Shown here piece by piece: positions 48,116-64,000 of a stretch of 64,000 nucleotides of DNA. The translations under genes and the position numbers were made by a program. The stretch comes from Diplonema japonicum (taxonomy: Eukaryota; Euglenozoa; Diplonemea; Diplonemida; Diplonemidae). A model generated the notes under the pieces. The model was not told the origin of the DNA. It did no database searches and saw only the letters and a list, made by a program, of their open reading frames with translations. The stretch spans positions 441,501-505,500 of the forward strand of contig OZ025708.1 of NCBI GenBank assembly GCA_964019335.1, given 5' to 3'. Numbering within the stretch: the stretch's first letter is position 1; each line of letters begins with the position of its first letter.

Positions 48116-49495
48116 GAGCTATTGTGCCCTGGTTGAAAGAAACCTTGAATGAACATAACTGAACAATAAAAAAAAAAGAAAAAAAGAAACAAATAATGGG
48201 AAGAAAACAGAGGATTTGAGAAATAAGAATAAAATTTTTAATCAAAACAAAAATAATGCAGTCGTAAACTCCTGCAAACTTTCTTGTACTTGCCATCCCT
48301 TCCCGGGCTTCCGAAGTTTATTCTTGGCTGCCTCTTCTTTTTCTCTTCTGCTCCTCTGTTTCTTCCCTAGTTTTTTTCCTCTTTTTTTTTCCCTTCTCTT
48401 TTTTTTTTTTAATCTCCCCTCCTTCCCCGCACCCTTTTTCCGTCAGGCACTGACCTGCGTGACAAAGCGTTGGACCGAGATGAGGAAATGTGCTCCAAAA
48501 AGAGCTTCCAGGCAATAAGGCTGAAGTAGCCTTTCTGTGTGGCAAAGGAGTTCCTCCCAGCTTGGTCAATACGCAGATTACTTTTTTGGAGAAAAAAAGA
48601 ACCCTTTTCTTCTCTTTCTTTTCCCTCCCATTGTTATTCTTTTAACAACCACACATAGACCCTCTACGCTGTACGCTTCTCGTCAATCACGCGCAGCAAC
48701 CAAAGTCTTTTGCTTTGAGTGTTTTTATTTTATTTTTTTATTTGTCGCGCCCAATTAAGTTTGTGACAAGCGCGATTTTTTTCTCTTTCTTTCCCCTTTT
48801 TTTTAAAAATTGCACTTCTTTTATCTTCATCTTTATGCTTCGAGGGGGTTCCCCCCTTTTGTGAACACTTTGAACCAAAGTACTATTAATCTTTTTTTTT
48901 TTTCGAAGGCTTGCGTGACACGTACCTGTCGCAGACCCCGACAAGGCTGCCCCGCAGTTTTACCACCGCAGTAGGAACCCGCCAGAGCCCCCAGAACGGG
49001 GACAACGGGGACTAAGAACAGCGCGGCCGGTGAGCGCAAAAACGCATACCTTAAAAGAATAGTTTTTTCTTGTCTTCCTCCCTTCAACTCTTTCATCTTT
49101 TTTTTGAATTTTTTTTTCTTCTCTTCTTTTTAAAAGAAAATCGGAAAGTAAATTAAAAGAGAAAGTCCAAGCCCTTTCCCCTAAAGAAATGTTAAACAAA
49201 AAGGGAAAACAAAGCAACCAAGAGGGAAAACACAAGATGGGGTCAATAGCACGATAAGAGTGTTCCAGGCTCTTGTCATTCTTGGTACCCATCTCCTCCT
49301 TCAGGTGTGTTTGCTGTGAACTGTTTTTGAATTAACCTCTTTATGAAAGGGTTCTCTTTATGCACTCCCCCACCCCATCTCTCTCCCCCCTTCTTTCCCC
49401 TTTCGAACGTTTCATCCGTGCCTTTTGGCTTCTCGTTCTTCTTTTTCTCTTTCATTTTTTTGTGTGCTCTTTTTCTCTTTGCTACTCACCACCCC
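48116..49495. other. Intergenic; no gene seen
   Basis: Directly after the giant gene comes an A-rich segment with AATAAAAAAAAAAG near 48163, a possible polyadenylation region. The remainder is pyrimidine-rich with A/T runs and a small GC-rich patch near 48930-49030. No frame with gene-like codon bias is present. Confidence 0.6.
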
Positions 49496-49705
49496 TCACA
49501 GGTTACCGTACACAACAACAACAATAACGATGCTGCTGCTGCGCCCCTTTGTGTGCGTGACAACGCTGTTGGCGTGTGCTCACGGGCACGGCTAGGAACT
49601 GCGCCTGCAAGGAAGGGGCGAGCCGCAGAGCGTGGAGGGGGCAGACAGGTACCCTGACAGCGGGCCTTCGGACGGGACGCTCGCGGCGGCGGGGCAGGAC
49701 AACCG
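49493..49705 (+). pseudogene. Broken 5' copy of the AA10 LPMO gene
   Basis: This segment is a close copy of the start of the LPMO gene at 54080, including 5' leader with the acceptor-like CACAGGTTA. Relative to the intact gene it lacks 20 bases after CACGGCTA and 28 bases after GGGGCGA, and homology ends abruptly at about 49703 (GGGGCAGGACAAC). The first deletion creates an in-frame TAG straight after the mature-end His-Gly, so only a signal peptide would be made. Both deletions sit at very short direct repeats, typical of slippage or microhomology repair. No downstream LPMO sequence follows. Confidence 0.9.
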
Positions 49706-50027
49706 GCCAATGCTCCAGAAGGAGAGTATTAACAGATAGGCCCTATAGCGCTACGTTGTCGGCGTACGCAGCAAAATCTGAAAAAGTGCGTACGGCTCCA
49801 CCCCAAAAAAATGATTTACAGAGCTTCCACTTTTTCTTTTTTTTGCCTTGGAACCTTTATGTGTTCTAATCTCACTCCCCCTCCCCTCCCTTCCTGCTAT
49901 TTTCGCTGCCTAGTTGACTCAGGACTATTTCCTCGGATGAACGATGACAACAACAATAAGATCTTGTGCACCATGTGTCTTGAACCAGACTGTGTTGTCT
50001 GTGGGTTTCTTGAATCTCAGGTTTGCA

Positions 50028-50118
50028 CTTTTCTAACTCATAGTGGAATTCCAGTTGGTTCTTGTTCTCAAGTTGCAGATCAGTGGTGTCTTCCATAGCT
50101 CTGGGCAAATAAAAGCCC
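50028..50118 (+). repeat. Dispersed ~100-bp repeat, copy 3
   Basis: It shares TTTTCTAACTCATAGTGG, TTCTCAAGTTGCAGAT, GTGGTGTC and GGGCAAATAAAAG with 6053-6165, in the same order and orientation. Confidence 0.65.
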
Positions 50119-50189
50119 ACTTTTGGCTTAGGCCTTGTTCCCAGTTTCAATTTTTCTATTTAGTCAGCTTACCAAGCTCCCCAAAAGAC

Positions 50190-51720
50190 TTCAAAATACC
50201 GAAGCAGCAGAAAGTGAGGAGCGAGTGGCCGCGCCAGGTATGAGAAGGCCTGATTAGAGATGGCGACAGTGGCAATTCCAGCGACAGCGGCAGCACTAGT
50301 CAACAAAGTGGGGAAAACAACTTGTATTCGCGGTGGAAAGGTACAACGAAGGGAGGAGGGTCCGCCGAGAGAAGCACGAAACTGGACAACCCTAGCTGGA
50401 AGGAACTGGCAGCCCGCAACGAGACCGAAGCAAACCTGGGAAGGAACAACCCATAACGGAAGGAGCGAGGCAACCCCGCACCCGAGACCGACCCCCGACA
50501 CCTCGGACTACAACACGCAGCAGAAGGAACCAAGCAACCCCATACCCTCTGGCGCCTGTACCCGCAAAGGCCCAAGGAGACTCCACAGATGCCACTCTGA
50601 ACTGTCCTCATAAACTTCACGATTTTGTCACAAGCTTGTAGGTGCTGGATGGCGAAGAGGAAAAAAAGGACAACGAGGAAGCAAACGACGAACCTAACAC
50701 TGAACCCAACACTGAATCCAACGCTGACCTCACAGATGACTCTTTCGGCAACAAAAAAACCATCGAAGCTGAGGAATTTGTCATAAGAAGAATTCTTTAT
50801 TACACAGGTGCCGCGACCGAAGGCATCATTGTTTGACGAAGAGAACGTCTGATAGAGACGAATCGGGTGTAAAAGTGTTTTGTCTCAGTAAAGAGGGGGC
50901 GACAAAAATGGATGCTTTTAAACTTGCAGTTGAGAAGCTAGGGGTAAAAAAAAAATGGTATTCGGACCGAGAAAGGGTAAATGGGAATATTTTGGCGATC
51001 AGGACACTCGCCACAGAGGCTTTTGAGAAGCCCAGTGGCACGCAACGACTGTGCTGCACTAGTTTGTGACGTAGTGTGTAAAGGGGAACTTTTAGTGGAC
51101 TTCTGCTATCATTTTCTGGTTGGTAGCCAACAAGACACCACGGCGCCAATTGGTCAGAGGCATGAGGCTTGACCACATCACACATGACGAAATAAGGACA
51201 GCTGGTCTTACTGTTGGAAAAGATTTGTTCCACAGTAGCATGGGCACAGAAAGAAATAAAGAAAAAAAATGGAGTGGATACTCTGGACTGACGGTGGGCG
51301 TCACTTTCGTGCAAAGGGATTTTGCTACTTCTTGTTCTTTTTGGTCTTCGTTATGTCTATCCTGATCGGACGTTTTCCCTGTGGCTTCTGGGCAAAAACA
51401 GCAGGGACAGCCACTTTGGTGTGCTCTCTCGTGTTTGGCTTTGGGTGCCTCGTTCCACAACAATTAAAACTGTGGAACAAATAGCTAGCATCACCAATAC
51501 GATACGGTGCACCGTGCACGTAGTTACTGATGTCTTTAGCCCATACAAAAAGAAAATTCTTGAGTTTCCGGATTTTACAGGTGCATATGAGCTCAGGAGT
51601 AACTCGATGCAGACAGGGCAGAGAAAAGGCCCAGTCTGTGAATCTCGTGATGAGTATGAGGACGTTCCTGGTAGCCTTCCCGGGCTTGAAAAACGAGAAA
51701 GAATAGTAACCAAGCCTGCC
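50190..51720 (+). pseudogene. Decayed mobile-element coding region (transposase-like), frame-broken
   Basis: Several short + frames follow one another with shifts between them, and none has the G/C-ending codon bias of nearby genes. Segments include an acidic Asn/Glu-rich stretch (50642-50836), a charged segment with VKVFCLSKEGATKMDAFKLA (50833-51069), DHITHDEIRTAGLTVGKDLF (frame from 51120), WILWTDGGRHFRAKG (frame from 51269), then DSHFGVLSRVW and TDVFSPYKK (frame from 51322). TDG-x-HF followed by DSHFG resembles catalytic-core segments of eukaryotic DDE transposases, but I cannot name the superfamily. The frameshifts mean it is dead. Limits are approximate. Confidence 0.5.
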
Positions 51721-51724
51721 AGTT

Positions 51725-51817
51725 TTTTTTTCTCCCATTTCCCTTTTTTACCTGTCTCCTTCTTCCTTCCTTTCCCCCCAATCACCCCAAAAAAAAACAT
51801 TTTGAACACGCCGACAG
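51725..51817 (+). promoter_or_regulatory. Candidate trans-splice acceptor for the propeller gene
   Basis: A long T/C tract from 51722 to about 51780 is followed, after an A run, by GCCGACAG with the AG at 51816-51817. A purine-rich 25-base leader precedes the ATG at 51843. Confidence 0.45.
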
Positions 51818-51842
51818 CTTGAAAAGAAAAAAGAGGAAAAAA

Positions 51843-53489
51843 ATGCTGGCCCGAATCCTGTTGTTGTGGTTGTTCGCTGTTGTGGTTGTTGGTGCGACCG
51901 TCGAGGAGCTAGCACGGATCGGCGGGGCGGGCCCGCTGGCGGGGGAGACCTCTGCGGACCTGGCGAGGTCGGGGGACCACACGTTCAGCGTGATGACGGA
52001 CGATTCGGTGAGGATCACGAATGTTGCAGACAAGGCAAACCCTGTGGAGGTAGGGATGCTAAAGCACAGCAGCGGGAGGGCAGCCTCTGTGCTGACGGAC
52101 GGGAACCTGCTGTACGTGTCGTACCTGCACGCACTGATCGTCTACGATCTGTACCCGGACCCCGCTGCCCCAAGGATGCTGCACACCTTCCTTCCCCCTC
52201 CCGACGCCGACCTGAACTTCTGGCGTGGGATGACCCAGTCTGCCAACCACATCTACGTGTCGTACTTCCACAGCCCCACCACCACCGAGTCCCTGTACGT
52301 GCTTGCGAAGGGGACCCTCATGCAGGTGGGGGTTTCGGTGTTGTCGACGACAGGCTCCTTCGTGCTGGACATGACCTACGCGGACAGGAAGGTGTACGCG
52401 ACCACAGAGCAGCTCACCCCCCAGGGCAGCGTCTCTGTGCTGGACGTGTCGGACCCCACGAACCCCCACGAGGAGTCGTCCTTCGCAACGCCGGACATCG
52501 ACTTCAACAGGGTTGTGTTCCACGAGGGCTTCCTGTACATCAGCAGGGTCGACACCAGCACGGACATGCCGCTGAAAATCAACCCGACGACAGGGGCCCC
52601 CGTGGCGATGACGATGCCTGCCTTCGTGCACGATTGCGGGGATATCCGCTTCTACAACTCGAGGGTGTACCTTGCCTGCTCCAACAACGGCCTCGTTGTG
52701 TTGGAGGAGACGGCGCCCAACACCTTCACCCTCCTTGCAAGGGACGAGGCGAGGTCCCCCTTCACCCTCCTGCCCAGCGGCGGCTACCTTTTCGTGAGCG
52801 ACGCGACGGACAGGCTTGCGATCTACGACATTCCGGATGCGGCTGTGGAGCTCGTTGGGGGCATCGTACCTTTTGCGATGCAGGTTGTGGAGGGAGACTC
52901 CTCTTCTGCTGTGGAGGACAAGGTGAGCGGGCAATGCTGGGAGAGGATCCCCGAGTGGCTTGCAGGGTCGACAGCGTACATGGGGGTTCACGGGGGCAAA
53001 GGGATGTCCCTGAGACTGTCGTGCCCTGCGACTGAGAAGAACTACTACCCCTGCACCTTCTATGTGACACTGCACAACTGCCTCCCGTGCAGCTCCTCTA
53101 CCAACGGAGGCCTCCCGAAGGAGTTGCTGGAGGCTGGCTTCGAGGCTGCGGGCTGCGGGCCGAGGTACATCCCAATCTTCCCCGGTGCCCCCGATGATGT
53201 CCGCAACCACCCTGCCGCAATCTTCAAGCTGCAGGTGGAGAGAGGTACGGAAGCCATTGAGCTGCCCGTGTCCAGGGAACTCCTCCACGTCGCGGTGTTC
53301 GTGCACTCCTCTGGACAGCAGTGCTCCTTGAAGAACGCCGAGGCGTGCGCCGCAGCCTCCCGGGTGTGCGAGTACGACAGGAAGAAGAAGAAGTGCATGG
53401 ACAAGCCGATGTGCCCCACGAGGACAGGACCTCAACCCACAGGGCCACAGGGGCGCAGGTGCATGTGCTTCGCCCTCCCGCTGTTCTGA
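51843..53489 (+). CDS. Secreted beta-propeller-like (LVIVD-type) protein with a C-terminal Cys module
   Basis: The 548-residue protein starts with a strong signal peptide ([19 protein letters not shown]). Residues ~25-350 have repeated blade-like strands with the LVIVD-type pattern (SVRITNVADKANPVEVG, HALIVYDLYPDPAAPRM, SVLDVSDPTNPHE, RLAIYDIPD), as in seven-bladed propeller repeats of bacterial and archaeal surface proteins. A Cys-containing segment follows (~365-500). The C-terminus has Cys-x7-Cys-x6-Cys-x2-Asp-x6-Cys-x4-Cys, ending CMDKPMC. This closely matches one Cys module of the giant protein upstream except that Tyr replaces Trp. The ATG at 51843 is chosen because it gives the signal peptide and follows the candidate acceptor. 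Partner and substrate are unknown; an extracellular scaffold or binding role is inferred. Confidence 0.75.
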   Translation: MLARILLLWLFAVVVVGATVEELARIGGAGPLAGETSADLARSGDHTFSVMTDDSVRITNVADKANPVEVGMLKHSSGRAASVLTDGNLLYVSYLHALIVYDLYPDPAAPRMLHTFLPPPDADLNFWRGMTQSANHIYVSYFHSPTTTESLYVLAKGTLMQVGVSVLSTTGSFVLDMTYADRKVYATTEQLTPQGSVSVLDVSDPTNPHEESSFATPDIDFNRVVFHEGFLYISRVDTSTDMPLKINPTTGAPVAMTMPAFVHDCGDIRFYNSRVYLACSNNGLVVLEETAPNTFTLLARDEARSPFTLLPSGGYLFVSDATDRLAIYDIPDAAVELVGGIVPFAMQVVEGDSSSAVEDKVSGQCWERIPEWLAGSTAYMGVHGGKGMSLRLSCPATEKNYYPCTFYVTLHNCLPCSSSTNGGLPKELLEAGFEAAGCGPRYIPIFPGAPDDVRNHPAAIFKLQVERGTEAIELPVSRELLHVAVFVHSSGQQCSLKNAEACAAASRVCEYDRKKKKCMDKPMCPTRTGPQPTGPQGRRCMCFALPLF

Positions 53490-54079
53490 ATTGGCGTGTT
53501 TGTCTCTCTTTTTTCTTTTTTTAAGAATAACAATAACAATAATAATTATAAAAAAGATTTTGACTATATCTTTTTTTCATTTACACACTACTTCCCTTTC
53601 TTTTCTTCTTCTTCTTTTTGCCCCTTTCCTTCTTGTCGTTCAGCACAAAGAAGGAAGTCGTTAAAAAAGAATACAGAGCACGGTTAATGCCTTGGGCATC
53701 CCCGGCCTTCGCTGGTGGAGCTGGCGATGCAATGCAACGGCGGTTGCTGCTTTTTTTTCCCCCTCTTTTTTTTCTAGTCTAGAACCCTTTCTTTTTCTTC
53801 CCTCCACTCCCGTCACTGAGGCCCCCGCCTGCTGGGACGGGCTGCTCATACCGTATCTAATATATACTGCTGACACTTCAGTGTACTTTCCTCTCCGCTA
53901 AATCTTTTGCTGCCCTTCAGGGTAAGTGCAGAAGAGCATCTTTCAATTTTTTTTTCTTCTCTTTTTTCTCTCTTTTTTTTTTTCAATTTTCATGCGTTTG
54001 CCTACAACTCGCCTCCCCTTATCCACGCACACTCAAAAAAACAGGTTAACCTACACACACACACCCCATCCTACCAGTA
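53490..54079. other. Intergenic; no gene seen
   Basis: AT-rich spacer with AATAAC/AATAAT repeats just after the stop and T-rich tracts near 53730-53775 and 53947-53985. Its last part is the leader of the LPMO gene, with a candidate acceptor AG at 54043-54044 in AAACAGGTTAACC; the same motif is present in the pseudogene copy at about 49500. Confidence 0.6.
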
Positions 54080-54904
54080 ATGATGATGCTGCTGCGCCCC
54101 CTTGTGTGCGTGACAACGCTGTTTGCGTGTGCTCACGGGCACGGCTACGTGAAGGCTCCGGCGTCGAGGAACTACGCCTGCAAGGAAGGGGCGAACCAGA
54201 ACTGCGGCGGGGTGCAGTACGAGCCGCAGAGCGTGGAGGGGGCGGACAGGTACCCTGACAGCGGGCCTTCGGACGGAACGCTCGCGGCGGCGGGGCAGGA
54301 CAACTGGGCGGCCCTGAACGAGCAGTCGGCGACGAGGTGGGCGAAGACCTCGATCAGCTCCGGCCCTGTGGACTTCACGTGGCAGTTCACGGCGAACCAC
54401 ATCACGCGGGACTGGAGGTACTACATCACGAAGGAGGGGTGGAACGGGGTGACCCCTCTGGGGAGGGAGACCTTGGAGAGCAGCCCCTTCTGCACGGTGG
54501 ACGGGGCGATGGTGCAGCCGCCGATGGTGGTGACGCACTCGTGCACGGTCCCGACGAGGAGTGGCTACCACGTGGTCCTCGCCATCTGGGACGTCGGCGA
54601 CACGGCGGCCAGCTTCTACAACGCCATCGACCTCGACTTCAACGGGGGCAACACGACCCCTGTCCCGACACCCCTCCCCACCACGGCCCCGACGGGGGAC
54701 GCCGCAAGCCCTGTCCCGACACCGGTCCCCACAGCGGCCCCTCCCGCAGGGCCCTGCAACGGCCCCGTCATCGCGGAGTGGGGAGGCTGCATCGATTCCC
54801 CTTCCTGCTGCGAGGCTCCCGCCCGCTGCTACCAACAGAACCAGTGGTACGCCCAGTGCAGGGCGAGGTGCGATGTTCCTGAGTGGTGCAAGCTTATTGG
54901 ATAA
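54080..54904 (+). CDS. AA10 lytic polysaccharide monooxygenase with CBM1-like domain
   Basis: The 274-residue precursor has a signal peptide cleaved before His21, giving the HGYVKAPASR start of AA10 enzymes, whose N-terminal His chelates copper. The second copper ligand is His107 in TANHITRDWRYYIT. The C-terminal part of the catalytic domain has WDVGDTAASFYNAIDLDF with the expected axial aromatic near Phe179. AA10 LPMOs oxidatively cleave crystalline chitin or cellulose outside the cell. A Pro/Thr linker (192-225) leads to a short Cys-rich module (~226-264, WGGC, CYQQNQWYAQC) resembling a CBM1 cellulose/chitin-binding domain. AA10 is mostly bacterial and CBM1 mostly fungal, so the pairing is unusual. 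The neighbouring GH18 gene makes chitin a plausible substrate. A truncated copy lies at 49493. Confidence 0.92.
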   Translation: MMMLLRPLVCVTTLFACAHGHGYVKAPASRNYACKEGANQNCGGVQYEPQSVEGADRYPDSGPSDGTLAAAGQDNWAALNEQSATRWAKTSISSGPVDFTWQFTANHITRDWRYYITKEGWNGVTPLGRETLESSPFCTVDGAMVQPPMVVTHSCTVPTRSGYHVVLAIWDVGDTAASFYNAIDLDFNGGNTTPVPTPLPTTAPTGDAASPVPTPVPTAAPPAGPCNGPVIAEWGGCIDSPSCCEAPARCYQQNQWYAQCRARCDVPEWCKLIG

Positions 54905-55663
54905 AAAAGCTGTCCGAAGAAAAAAAAAAAAAAAAAAAACGAAACGACTAACTAACGAGAAAAGCACACCTATTTTTTTTTTCTTTTAAATTCATCTTCC
55001 AAAAAAAAAAGAAAATCTTTATAAGGAGGCGACGCGGGCGGAGGGGTGAAGAAGGATGATGTTGGTTTATGAAAAAAGGGGTATTTTTTTTTACCGTGAC
55101 TCCGGGTCACGCCCCCATTCTCTCTTGAACCTCTGTTCTTTCTTTCTTCTTTCCCCCGACACCATTTTTCCTCCCTCGATGCTTTTGGAAGGGCCCTATG
55201 GAATCATTTCCCGGGGTATCTTTTGTTTTGTGTGTGTTGCCTTCTCCTCGTTCCCTCTCTCTTCTTTATTTATTTATTTATTATTTTTTTTGTGTGTGTT
55301 CCCACCCTCTCCTTTTTGTGGCAATCGTTTATTTGCTAAACCCTCTTGCACAAGTTTCCTTTCTGTTTGTTTGTTTGTTTCACAAGCACTAGAAAAAAAA
55401 AGAGGGAGAAAAAAAAAAAAAAAAAAAAGCTTGGTATCTTGTTTCTTCGCCTTTCTTTTTTCTCCCTCTTTTTTTCTCTTTTTTTTTCCCCTGCTTCTCG
55501 TCTTCTTAAACGACGCTTCGAATTTTTTATATTTTCTTTCACGGTGGAAACTCTCTGTGCTTCTCTTTTTTTTTTATCTCACTCCAGGTTTATAACCCAA
55601 CAAAAAAAAAAAAAAAAAAAAAAAACCTCATACCGTGTGAGAAAGAAAGAAAAGAAGAAGAAG
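54905..55663. other. Intergenic; leader region of the GH18 gene
   Basis: T- and A-run-rich spacer. The frame of the downstream gene is open upstream to 55346 but consists of homopolymer-derived Lys/Phe strings, so it is not counted as coding. A pyrimidine tract ends at CACTCCAG, with AG at 55586-55587, a candidate trans-splice acceptor 76 bases before the ATG. Confidence 0.6.
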
Positions 55664-62887
<7,224 letters not shown>

Positions 62888-64000
62888 AGGAGGAGATAAA
62901 CGAAAAAAATGAACAATAGAAAACAAGATGAAAAATGGATATATATGTTGAAAAGAAAATAAGAAAACAAAAGGGACCAAATTTGAAACGAGAAGTTTTT
63001 TATTTTTATTTTATTTTATCTTTTTTTTTTTTTAAATACAAAAGGGGGGGTAAAAGAAAGGAAAAAGCAAAAACGGAAAAAAAAAAAAGAAGAAAAAAAA
63101 GAACCGTAAGAATGAAAAAGGATGAAGAATTCGTTTCGTTCTTTTTTTTTCCCCTTCTTTTTTCTTTTTTGTGCCGTCTCCTCTGTCGTTCCCCCATTCG
63201 TTCCCTATTCCTCTCAATTTTTTTTATTACCCTTATTATTTTTTGCTTTTGAGGAGAGGTGGCTTTTAAAAAATCTTTTTTTGTTATTATAAAAACCGGG
63301 GGTTTTTTTAATATCTATATTATTTTATGCTTCTCTCCTCACGCAAAAAAAAACAAAACAATAAGGCTTCCTTTCGGTTGATACATACGACGCAGAAACA
63401 GGCCCTTGTGATTCTCTCTCTCTATCTCTTCTTCTTCCAAAACCTTACTAGGAAAAGAAAAGAGAAAAAGGGAAAGGCTACGACTTGGGTTTCGTTTTTA
63501 TTTTTGCATTTTTTGTTGTTTACTTCTTCCTGATCTTTTCATTCCCCATGCGCTTCTACTGAAGCAGTTGGGTGCATAAGGGTCAAGGGGGTTAACGACA
63601 TCACCGAAGGAAAAAATACACAAGCTTTCAACCTGGCGCTCTTATTGAGACAACCCCCCATTTTTTCTTTTTTCTATTTGGTTCCCTTCCCTCTCTTCTC
63701 TTTTGTTTCCCTTATAGACTTGGAACGCCTTATGTTCTGTCTCGCCTTTCCCCCTTCCCCCTCACTGCTTGTTAAGAAATTGCAAGAAAAAACGAAAAAA
63801 GAAGAAGAACGGAAGAGAAAAAAGATATTAAAAAAGGGAAAGACGAAACCTCGGTCGATTCTTTCAATTAGTCCCGGGGCTTCCTCCAACCCTTTTTTTT
63901 TTTTGACACTTTCTCTTTTCATCATAAAAAGTTTGTTTTGGCAGCGATTTTTTTATTTCTCCCTCTCTCTTTTTATTTATTCATCTTTATATTGCGCGAA
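62888..64000. other. Intergenic; no gene seen
   Basis: AT-rich spacer after the GH18 gene with many A and T runs and pyrimidine tracts (for example 63140-63170, 63650-63700, 63960-63980). No frame with gene-like codon bias is present and no RNA gene was recognised. Confidence 0.6.

Noticed and set aside
51819-51842. Start of the propeller gene at a TTG 24 bases upstream of the ATG
   Set aside because: It would put a Lys/Arg string before the signal peptide and use a non-ATG start almost on the acceptor; the ATG at 51843 is better.
55346-55663. Upstream in-frame extension of the GH18 gene
   Set aside because: The extension encodes homopolymer-driven Lys/Phe strings through a pyrimidine tract and a candidate acceptor. 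The ATG at 55664 gives a clean signal peptide.

Overview
The window looks like nuclear DNA of a unicellular eukaryote, most plausibly a euglenozoan of the diplonemid type. Every convincing protein gene lies on the + strand and is a single uninterrupted reading frame rich in G/C-ending codons. Each complete gene is preceded by a pyrimidine tract and an AG shortly before the ATG, as expected for spliced-leader trans-splicing. Intergenic DNA is full of long A and T runs. No spliced-leader RNA gene was found, so the taxonomic call is an inference.

Layout: 1-930 is the 3' end of a Sec14-like CRAL-TRIO gene ending in a CaaX box. 1858-3150 is a secreted GH27 alpha-galactosidase. 3219-5003 is a decayed hAT-type DNA transposon with terminal inverted repeats, four ~190-bp subterminal tandem repeats and a transposase C-terminal remnant. 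5016-9022 is gene-poor, with a hexanucleotide microsatellite, dispersed and direct repeats, a possible transposase remnant and a U2 snRNA-like sequence at 8851.

9107-48115 is the centrepiece: one uninterrupted 39-kb frame encoding a 13,002-residue type I membrane protein. It carries a signal peptide, three copies (one partial) of a bacterial-looking cadherin-like/C-type-lectin module, 18 von Willebrand factor A (vWA) domains, an estimated 150-200 copies of a small Cys-Trp-Asp module, 32 EGF-like repeats, two juxtamembrane EGF domains, one transmembrane helix and a 39-residue tail. Much of it is a ~1.55-kb higher-order repeat (vWA plus about nine Cys modules), with a recognisable recent two-unit duplication. 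I read it as a giant surface adhesin.

48116-51842 holds a broken copy of the downstream LPMO gene, a dispersed repeat and a decayed transposase-like stretch. 51843-53489 encodes a secreted beta-propeller-like protein whose C-terminus carries one Cys module of the kind found in the giant protein. 54080-54904 encodes an AA10 LPMO with a CBM1-like tail. 55664-62887 encodes a 2,407-residue secreted protein ending in two nearly identical GH18 domains that lack the usual catalytic Glu. 62888-64000 is noncoding.

Taken together, the window carries secreted carbohydrate-active proteins (alpha-galactosidase, LPMO, GH18-like) and a giant adhesin. This suits an osmotrophic or predatory protist that attaches to and degrades polysaccharide-rich material, though clustering need not mean co-regulation.
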